Below are positions 1 to 6,536 of a stretch of 7,458 bases of DNA, in pieces; position 1 is the first letter of the stretch; each line of letters starts with the position of its first letter. Source of the DNA: an uncultured Tabrizicola sp. (GTDB lineage: Bacteria > Pseudomonadota > Alphaproteobacteria > Rhodobacterales > Rhodobacteraceae); the NCBI GenBank assembly GCA_937858255.1, contig CALLZQ010000129.1:1-7458 (forward strand). The letters run 5' to 3'. A model generated the notes under the pieces. That model saw nothing but the letters and a program-made list of their open reading frames with translations, did not search any database and was not told the DNA's origin. Both the position numbers and the translations under genes were made by a program.

Positions 1-1813
<1,813 letters not shown>

Positions 1814-1845
1814 TCTGAAACGCCGCAATCAGACATTCAACCGTC

Positions 1846-1879
1846 GCGCCCGATGCGGACATCTCGCCGCCTCGGGCGC
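1846..1879 (+). terminator. GC-rich hairpin after pgm, possible operon end
   Basis: The arms GCGCCCGA (1846-1853) and TCGGGCGC (1872-1879) are perfectly complementary over 8 bp. After a 1x1 mismatch the stem continues with GCGG (1855-1858) against CCGC (1867-1870), closing an 8-base loop. No T-run follows, so this is not a classical intrinsic terminator. It could be a Rho-assisted end or a 3' stabilising stem-loop separating pgm from the methyltransferase gene. Confidence 0.45.
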
Positions 1880-1897
1880 TGTCATAGGCACAGCGGC

Positions 1898-1902
1898 GGA
1901 GG
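1898..1902 (+). promoter_or_regulatory. Shine-Dalgarno that decides the methyltransferase start
   Basis: GGAGG directly abuts an ATG at 1903 (zero spacing) but lies 6 bases before a second in-frame ATG at 1909. Normal spacing therefore favours 1909 as the start of the MttB-family gene. Confidence 0.75.
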
Positions 1903-1908
1903 ATGCAC

Positions 1909-3438
1909 ATGAACGAACATCGCAGATCGGGGCGGCAGGCACGGCAGGCAGAACGGGCGCACAAGGGCGGCGGCATGGGCCGGCCCTATATCACGCGCAA
2001 CATTCCGCCCTATGACATTCTGGGCGAGGAGAGCCTGCAAAAGATCGAGGCCGCCGCCGACCGCATTCTGGCAGAGACGGGCATCGAGTTTCGCGACGAT
2101 CCGGTGGCACTGGACCATTGGCGCCGGGCCGGGGCCGAAGTGGATGGACTGACGGTCAAGTTTCCGCCGGGAATGCTGCGGGAAATCCTGCGCACGGCGC
2201 CTGCGCAGTTTACCCAGCACGCCCGCAATCCTGCCAATTCGGTGCAGATCGGCGGCAGGAACGTGGTGTTTTCCCCCGCCTATGGCAGCCCCTTTGTCAT
2301 GGATCTGGACAAGGGCCGCCGCTTTGGCACCATCGAAGACTTCCGCAACTTCATCAAACTCGCGCAGTCCAGCCCCAACTTTCACCACTCGGGGGGCACC
2401 ATCTGCGGGCCGACCGATGTGCCGGTGAACAAGCCCCATCTCGACATGGTGATGGCCGATATCGAACTGTCGGCCCGCCCCTTCATGGGGTCTGTCACCG
2501 CCGAAGAGCGGTCCGAGGACAGTATCGAGATGTGCCGGATCCTGTTTGGCGCCGATTTCGTCGAACAGAACTGCGTCATTCTTGGCAATGTCAACGTCAA
2601 CTCGCCGCTGGTCTGGGATGGCACCATGACCAAGTCGCTGCGGGCCTATGCGCGGGCCAATCAGGCGGCGGTGGTGGTGCCCTTTATCCTTGGCGGGGCG
2701 ATGGGGCCGGTGACAAGCGCCGGGGCCATTGCGCAATCGCTGGCCGAGACCATGGCAGGCTGCGCGCTGACGCAGTTGGAGCGTCCCGGCGCGCCGGCGA
2801 TCTTTGGCAATTTCCTGTCGCGGAGGGCGATGCGCTCTGGCTCGCCGCCCTTTGGCCCGCCCGAGCCGGCGATCGGCTCGATGGTCATCGGCCAGTTGGC
2901 CCGGCGGCTGAACCTGCCGCTGCGCTGCGCAGGCAACTTTACCACCTCGAAGCTGCCCGATGCGCAGGCGATGATGGAGGGCACGATGTCCATGCTCTCG
3001 GCCATCCATTGCGGGGCGAATTTCATCCTGCATTCGGCGGGCTTTCTCGATGGCCTCTTGTCGATGTCCTATGAGAAATTCATGCTGGACGCCGATCTTT
3101 GCGGGGCGCTGCATGCCTATCTTGATGGCGTGCGGGTGGATGACGACCAACTGGCGGTCGATGCCTTTGCCGAGGTGGGCCCGGGCCACCACTTCTTCCG
3201 CTGCTCGCATACCGTCGCGCATTATGAAACGGCGTTCTGGGACAGCGATTTGTCCGACAATGAACCCTTTGAAAAATGGGAGGCCGCGGGCAGTACCGAT
3301 GCCGCGACCCGCGCCAACAAGGCCTGGAAACGGCGGCTGGCAGAATATCAGGCGCCCGGGCTGGATGAGGGGATCCGTGACGGCCTGACCGATTTCATCG
3401 CCCGCCGCAAAGAGGGCATGGCCGACGCCTGGTACTGA
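1909..3438 (+). CDS. Trimethylamine methyltransferase (MttB) family protein, non-pyrrolysine type
   Basis: The product (509 residues from the ATG at 1909) belongs to the MttB/COG5598 superfamily. Characterised members move a methyl group from a methylated amine such as glycine betaine, proline betaine or carnitine to a cobalamin-bearing corrinoid protein in the cytoplasm. The assignment rests on overall resemblance: a basic start (about 5-19) before GRPYITRNIPPYDIL, an AADRILAETGIEF helix near 49-61, a GGTICGPTDVPVNKPHLDM segment near 162-180, AGNFTTSKLPDAQAMMEG at 341-358, and the C-terminal EVGPGHHFFRCSHTVAHYETAFW at about 422-444. No in-frame TAG is present, so it is not the pyrrolysine-containing trimethylamine enzyme, and its substrate cannot be read from sequence. 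No corrinoid-protein gene is adjacent. It may have its own promoter, since a hairpin separates it from pgm. Confidence 0.88.
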   Translation: MNEHRRSGRQARQAERAHKGGGMGRPYITRNIPPYDILGEESLQKIEAAADRILAETGIEFRDDPVALDHWRRAGAEVDGLTVKFPPGMLREILRTAPAQFTQHARNPANSVQIGGRNVVFSPAYGSPFVMDLDKGRRFGTIEDFRNFIKLAQSSPNFHHSGGTICGPTDVPVNKPHLDMVMADIELSARPFMGSVTAEERSEDSIEMCRILFGADFVEQNCVILGNVNVNSPLVWDGTMTKSLRAYARANQAAVVVPFILGGAMGPVTSAGAIAQSLAETMAGCALTQLERPGAPAIFGNFLSRRAMRSGSPPFGPPEPAIGSMVIGQLARRLNLPLRCAGNFTTSKLPDAQAMMEGTMSMLSAIHCGANFILHSAGFLDGLLSMSYEKFMLDADLCGALHAYLDGVRVDDDQLAVDAFAEVGPGHHFFRCSHTVAHYETAFWDSDLSDNEPFEKWEAAGSTDAATRANKAWKRRLAEYQAPGLDEGIRDGLTDFIARRKEGMADAWY

Positions 3439-3439
3439 T

Positions 3440-3449
3440 CTACGACCAT
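3440..3449 (+). promoter_or_regulatory. CTACGACCAT element upstream of the Sel1 gene
   Basis: CTACGACCAT starts just after the methyltransferase stop codon and ends 60 bases before the Sel1 start. The same 10-mer recurs at 5733-5742, with close variants at 5710-5719 and 6413-6422. This is a candidate operator for a shared regulator, which cannot be identified from this window. Confidence 0.4.
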
Positions 3450-3509
3450 GGCAGAGGTGATCTGAGGTCGATTCTCCGCTAGCCTTCCGGCAATCGTGGA
3501 GGAAATTTG

Positions 3510-4040
3510 ATGCGCTTTCTTGTCGCTCTGGCCCTGCTGGCCACCCCGGCCTTTGCCGAGACCGAAGGTGAGGGGCTGCTGAACCCCGAGGAAATGTCGG
3601 TCAACCGGCTGCTTGACAATGTGGCGCGGGGCGAGGTGTCGATGACCACCTGTGCCTCGGGCTATTTCGTCACCAAGGCGGGGCGGCATGAGCAGGCGCG
3701 CGCCTTGTTCGAGGCCTGCGCGGCGGCGGGATATACCGGGGCGATGACATGGATGGCGCAGCTTGACGATAACGGCCTTGGCGCGCCGATGGACCCTGAT
3801 CGCGCGGCGGAATGGGATCGCCGCGCCGCCGAGGCGGGGGATCCGGTGGGCATGTACAACCTTGGCCTCGACATGATGCGCGGGCGCGGGGTGGTGCAGG
3901 ACGTTCAGGGCGGCCGGGCGCTGGTTGATCGCGCGGCCAGCCTTGGCCTGCCGACGGCGCAGCGGCTTCAGGCGGCGGACTACGACCTTGATGAGGTCAC
4001 GCCCGATGCCGACAACTGGAAATATGCGCCGATGTTCTAG
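3510..4040 (+). CDS. Exported Sel1-like repeat protein
   Basis: A 176-residue protein with a clear signal peptide (MRFLVALALLATPAFA, likely cut after residue 16), so it should be periplasmic. Two Sel1/TPR-like helical repeats follow at about 73-110 (ending EWDRRAAEAG) and 111-146 (DPVGMYNLGLDMMRGRGVVQD then ALVDRAASLG). A preceding segment at about 59-74 (HEQARALFEACAAAGY) may be a degenerate half repeat. Sel1 repeats usually mediate protein-protein contacts. Cys48 and Cys70 could form a disulfide in the periplasm. The ATG at 3510 is chosen over a TTG at 3507 because GGAGG (3498-3502) sits 7 bases before it. The gene ends 3 bases from the oppositely oriented ATPase gene and shares an upstream CTACGACCAT element with the alcohol-oxidation genes. 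An accessory role there is inference. Confidence 0.82.
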   Translation: MRFLVALALLATPAFAETEGEGLLNPEEMSVNRLLDNVARGEVSMTTCASGYFVTKAGRHEQARALFEACAAAGYTGAMTWMAQLDDNGLGAPMDPDRAAEWDRRAAEAGDPVGMYNLGLDMMRGRGVVQDVQGGRALVDRAASLGLPTAQRLQAADYDLDEVTPDADNWKYAPMF

Positions 4041-4043
4041 GGC

Positions 4044-4667
4044 TTAGGCTGGTACGCGGGTGGTTTCGGCCAGAATGCGGCCGGGGCTGCCGCCAAGGCG
4101 CAGGATCCGGCCCGTCAGCCGCTGCGCCTCGGCCTCGGCATGGGTGACCAGCAAGAGTGCCACGCCGCGCGCAGACAGGCTCTGGTCGATCAGCGTCATC
4201 ATCTCATCCGCCGTCTGCGGATCGAGTGAGACAAAGGGTTCGTCCATCAGCAACAAATCCGGCCCGGCGGCCAGCGCACGGGCCAGCGACAGCCGCCGCT
4301 GCTGGCCCAGCGACATCTGGTCGGGAAAGCGACCCTCCATCCCGGCAAGGCCCATCTCGGCCATCAGGTGCCGTGCCTGATCGGCGGGGCATTTCGTCGG
4401 AATGGTGATATTCTCCACGGCGCTGCGCCAGGGCATCAGGGTCGGGTCCTGAAACACCATGGCCAGCTTGCCCGGCCGGTCCATCTGGCCGCGCCAAGCG
4501 CCGTGCAGCCCCGCGATCACCCGCAACAGCGTGGTCTTGCCCACGCCCGAGGGGCCGGTCAGCGCCACCCGTTCGCCCCGCTGAATGTGCAAGGACAGGT
4601 CACCCAGAACGGGGACCTGTCCATGACATGCCTCGGTCAGCCTCAGGGAGAGCGCCGCCTTGGTCAT
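4044..4667 (-). CDS. ABC transporter ATP-binding protein, NitT/TauT-like
   Basis: The cytoplasmic ATPase of an import system (207 residues). Visible motifs are Walker A GPSGVGKT (38-45), Q-loop Gln73 within MVFQDPTLMPWRSAVENI, signature MSLGQQRR (118-125), Walker B LLLMDEP (138-144), D-loop SLD (147-149) and switch His176 in VTHAEAEA. The 'DPTLMPWRSAVENI' stretch resembles nitrate/sulfonate/taurine-type importers (SsuB/TauB). The protein is shorter than many of these (about 240-260 residues), ending soon after the H-loop, and the signature departs from LSGGQ by a Leu in place of the first Gly. It starts 6 bases after the binding-protein stop codon with no clear ribosome-binding site, so it is probably translationally coupled to that gene. 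No permease gene is adjacent on either side. Confidence 0.93.
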   Translation of the reverse strand: MTKAALSLRLTEACHGQVPVLGDLSLHIQRGERVALTGPSGVGKTTLLRVIAGLHGAWRGQMDRPGKLAMVFQDPTLMPWRSAVENITIPTKCPADQARHLMAEMGLAGMEGRFPDQMSLGQQRRLSLARALAAGPDLLLMDEPFVSLDPQTADEMMTLIDQSLSARGVALLLVTHAEAEAQRLTGRILRLGGSPGRILAETTRVPA

Positions 4668-4673
4668 CCGGGG

Positions 4674-5642
4674 TCAGCTTGCCGGCTGAACAAACACGCC
4701 TTCGGGCAGAGCGGTGGTCTTGCCCATCAGGTCTTCGCCACCCAGCGTCGCCATGATCTCCAGCATCTTGGCCGCCGCCGCCTCATCCACCGGGCCGGGG
4801 GCCGGGATACCGGCGCGGAAACCGGCCTTCAGCGCCTCGAATTGCGCATCCGACTTGGCATTCATCATCGGGCGCAGCGCCTCCCATACGGTATCGTCGC
4901 TGGCCAGCAGATCCTTGGCGGCACGGCTGGCGGCGGCAAAGCCCGAGACCAGTTCGGGATGGGCGCGCAGGAATTCGCCCTTGACCACATAGCCCAGAAG
5001 CGGGGTCTGATCCGACAGGCCCAGCGACAGCGCCGCCTCGGAAACCGTCATCAGCGGGCGGAAGCCTGCCGCCTCGGCCTTGGCGTTGAAGTGCCAGAAG
5101 TTGATGGCGCCATCGGTTTCGCCATTCAGCGCGGTTTCAAAGATCAGGGGCGGGGCGCCGAAAACCTGCTCGGTTTCACCTTGCAGATCAAAGCCCTGGC
5201 TTTGCGCATAGGCGCGCAGGATCAGCCAGCTCTTGTCCACCGGGCCGCCGGCGATGCCGATCTTTTTGCCTTTCAGGTCCATCAGGCTTTGTGCCGGGCT
5301 GTCGCCCTTGACCATCAGCGCACCCACGGCCTTGGAATAGGGGATAAAGACGTAATCATTGCCCTCAGCCCGCATCCGCGCGACCCAGAGCCAGTCAGAG
5401 ACGATCACATCCGCCTCGCCGCCCTGAAATGCCACCTGTGCGGCGGGGCCGGCGGCCACATCCTGCACCGCCATGGTAAAGCCATTGGCCTTGTCCAGGC
5501 CGTTGGCGGCGATGGTGGTCAGTTCCCAGTTCACCGTGCCCGAGACTTGCGTGGCGATGCGCAGGGTCGCCTCTTCAGCAAAGGCGGCGCCGGTCAGGGC
5601 AAGGGCGGCCACGGCCCCCATAAGGCTGCGAGTAAACGTCAT
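4674..5642 (-). CDS. ABC transporter periplasmic substrate-binding protein, NitT/TauT-like
   Basis: A 322-residue exported protein with a signal peptide (MTFTRSLMGAVAALALTGAAFA, likely cut after residue 22). The mature part begins EEATLRIATQVSGTVNWEL and continues with an 'AAGPAAQVAFQGGEADVIVSD' stretch, then DLKGKKIGIAGGPVDKSW. This is the pattern of SsuA/NMT1-like binding proteins that deliver sulfonates, nitrate or small organic ligands to an importer. The ligand cannot be inferred. The ATG at 5642 is preferred to an upstream in-frame ATG at 5678 because it has AGGAG (complement of 5649-5653) at 6-base spacing and begins the signal peptide directly. It is the first gene of a two-gene operon with the ATPase, and is transcribed divergently from the cytochrome c gene, sharing 198 bp of regulatory DNA. 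A role connected with the PQQ dehydrogenase is inferred from position only. Confidence 0.9.
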   Translation of the reverse strand: MTFTRSLMGAVAALALTGAAFAEEATLRIATQVSGTVNWELTTIAANGLDKANGFTMAVQDVAAGPAAQVAFQGGEADVIVSDWLWVARMRAEGNDYVFIPYSKAVGALMVKGDSPAQSLMDLKGKKIGIAGGPVDKSWLILRAYAQSQGFDLQGETEQVFGAPPLIFETALNGETDGAINFWHFNAKAEAAGFRPLMTVSEAALSLGLSDQTPLLGYVVKGEFLRAHPELVSGFAAASRAAKDLLASDDTVWEALRPMMNAKSDAQFEALKAGFRAGIPAPGPVDEAAAAKMLEIMATLGGEDLMGKTTALPEGVFVQPAS

Positions 5643-5709
5643 GATGATCTCCTCCCGATCTTGCGCACAGCCTAGCAAGCCTGTGGCGGGGCGAAATTCG
5701 ACCTTTGGA

Positions 5710-5719
5710 CTACGACTAT
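5710..5719 (+). promoter_or_regulatory. CTACGACTAT element, first of a tandem pair
   Basis: CTACGACTAT lies 67 bases upstream of the binding-protein start and 121 upstream of the cytochrome start. It pairs with a near-identical copy at 5733-5742; the two begin 23 bp apart in the same orientation, as expected for two DNA-bound subunits roughly two helical turns apart. Confidence 0.45.
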
Positions 5720-5732
5720 TTTCCTGCCCGAT

Positions 5733-5742
5733 CTACGACCAT
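5733..5742 (+). promoter_or_regulatory. CTACGACCAT element, second of a tandem pair
   Basis: CTACGACCAT is identical to the copy at 3440-3449 and differs by one base from that at 5710-5719. It lies between the divergent binding-protein and cytochrome genes, 14 bases before the FNR-like palindrome, and could serve either promoter. Confidence 0.45.
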
Positions 5743-5756
5743 AGCACCGGCTGGTT

Positions 5757-5770
5757 TTGACCTGCGTCAA
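5757..5770. promoter_or_regulatory. FNR/FnrL/FixK-type palindrome upstream of cytochrome c
   Basis: TTGACCTGCGTCAA is a perfect inverted repeat with 5-bp half sites TTGAC/GTCAA and a 4-bp centre. It fits the FNR-family pattern TTGAY-N4-RTCAA seen for FnrL and FixK in alphaproteobacteria. Its centre lies about 77 bases before the cytochrome ATG, leaving room for an activator position near -41.5 with a 5' leader of about 35 bases. This suggests oxygen- or nitric-oxide-responsive control of the cytochrome, and possibly of the divergent ABC operon. Binding is inferred. Confidence 0.6.
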
Positions 5771-5840
5771 GTCGCGTGCCGCCGTCAGGGTTCATCACCA
5801 AAGGCGGAAACGCGCAACCCTGATGCGAGGAGACGCAACG

Positions 5841-6233
5841 ATGAAATCCCTTATGCCCGGGCTGGCCCTGACGCTGATGCTGGCCCTGCCGGCGGCGGCG
5901 GACGAGCCAAAGGTATTCAATGAAATCAAGGTCAAGGCAGGGCAGGATCTGTTCAATGCCGAATGCCGTCGCTGTCATTCGGTGGATGCGGACAAGACCT
6001 CTTATGGGCCGCTGTTGGAAGGCGTGGTCGGCCGCAAGGCAGGCAGCTTTGAGGGTTACCCCTATTCCGAGGCGCTGACCAATGCCTCTTTCGTCTGGAC
6101 GCCGCAGGCCCTGCGCGCCTGGATCGAGGATAATCAGGGCTTTGTGCCCGGCACCAAGATGCGCCACGTCGGTATTGTCGATCCGGTGGTGCAGGACTTT
6201 ATCCTCGCCTATCTGGCGACCTTGACGCACTGA
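5841..6233 (+). CDS. Periplasmic class I cytochrome c, probable electron acceptor of the PQQ dehydrogenase
   Basis: A 130-residue exported monohaem cytochrome. The signal peptide MKSLMPGLALTLMLALPAAA is likely cut after residue 20, leaving about 110 residues. The haem-binding motif is CRRCH (Cys42, Cys45, His46), followed by GPLLEGVVGRKAG (56-68), typical of cytochrome c2/c550-like proteins, and by Met107 in PGTKM as the likely sixth haem ligand. The C-terminal helix DPVVQDFILAYLATLT completes the class I fold. The ATG at 5841 has AGGAG (5828-5832) at 8-base spacing and starts the signal peptide; a TTG at 5757 in the same frame would add an implausible basic extension. Quinoprotein alcohol dehydrogenases pass electrons to small soluble c-type cytochromes, and the gene 303 bp downstream encodes such a dehydrogenase, so that partnership is likely but inferred. 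Confidence 0.92.
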   Translation: MKSLMPGLALTLMLALPAAADEPKVFNEIKVKAGQDLFNAECRRCHSVDADKTSYGPLLEGVVGRKAGSFEGYPYSEALTNASFVWTPQALRAWIEDNQGFVPGTKMRHVGIVDPVVQDFILAYLATLTH

Positions 6234-6236
6234 TCG

Positions 6237-6277
6237 GCCCGGTCTGTGGCGGCGGGAGGGCGCCGCCTGTGCCGGGC
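6237..6277 (+). terminator. Two-part GC hairpin after the cytochrome c gene
   Basis: The outer arms GCCCGG (6237-6242) and CCGGGC (6272-6277) pair perfectly. After an internal loop, the inner arms GGCGGCG (6248-6254) and CGCCGCC (6261-6267) pair over 7 bp around a 6-base loop. It starts 4 bases after the stop codon. No T-run follows, so it may be a Rho-assisted terminator, an attenuating stem, or a 3' stabiliser letting the small cytochrome message accumulate apart from the dehydrogenase. Confidence 0.5.
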
Positions 6278-6412
6278 AGAGGCGAATCCCCCTCGCGCCA
6301 TCCGGGGCGCGACTGCGGTTGATTCCCGGCCAATCCTATCCTTTGCCACCACTGTCGCGGCCCCGCCGCCCCGCATCGCCACGGCGTGTCAGCGGCAAGC
6401 GGGCCAAAGGTC

Positions 6413-6422
6413 TTACGACCAA
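6413..6422 (+). promoter_or_regulatory. TTACGACCAA element upstream of the PQQ dehydrogenase
   Basis: TTACGACCAA matches CTACGACCAT at 8 of 10 positions, keeping the TACGACCA core, in the same orientation as the other copies. It ends 114 bases before the dehydrogenase start codon. Confidence 0.35.
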
Positions 6423-6536
6423 TGTGCAATACCCTCGCGCCGTCGTGATCTGGATGATGCAGGCAGACCGGCGCTTTCCTTGCTGGAGGGAGCGAGTGGC
6501 GGACCGTGTCGTCATGAACCGAGGGAGGAGACCCGG

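Larger units (their letters stand above)
6234..6536 (+). promoter_or_regulatory. 303-bp intergenic region before the PQQ dehydrogenase
   Basis: No credible gene was seen; short open frames here lack a convincing start or family resemblance. The region holds a two-part GC hairpin directly after the cytochrome stop (6237-6277), a CTACGACCAT-like element at 6413-6422, and a strong ribosome-binding site (AGGAG, 6526-6530) 6 bases before the dehydrogenase ATG. Its length and hairpin suggest that the dehydrogenase has its own promoter, probably between 6423 and about 6500. I could not identify convincing -35/-10 boxes. Confidence 0.5.

Noticed and set aside
1882..3222. Long antisense open frame of 446 codons opposite the methyltransferase gene
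   Set aside because: It is a product of GC-rich codon structure on the other strand: rich in His, Arg, Gly and Ala, with no recognisable family. The sense frame is a clear MttB homologue with a good ribosome-binding site.
1909..3438. Possible pyrrolysine-containing trimethylamine methyltransferase
   Set aside because: The frame has no internal TAG codon from start to its TGA stop codon, so pyrrolysine insertion is excluded.
3980..3989. A further CTACGACC match inside the Sel1 gene
   Set aside because: It lies within codons for Asp-Tyr-Asp-Leu and its last two bases differ from the intergenic copies; probably a chance match. It also shows that the core heptamer alone is not highly specific.
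4368..5675. Plus-strand open frame of 435 codons opposite the binding-protein and ATPase genes
   Set aside because: It spans two well-supported minus-strand genes and their junction; its translation is low-complexity His/Gly/Arg-rich text, typical of a shadow frame.
5666..5685. Inverted repeat CACAG-N10-CTGTG upstream of the binding-protein gene
   Set aside because: Arms of only 5 bp separated by 10 bases, with no extension on either side; too weak to call an operator or a stable RNA stem.
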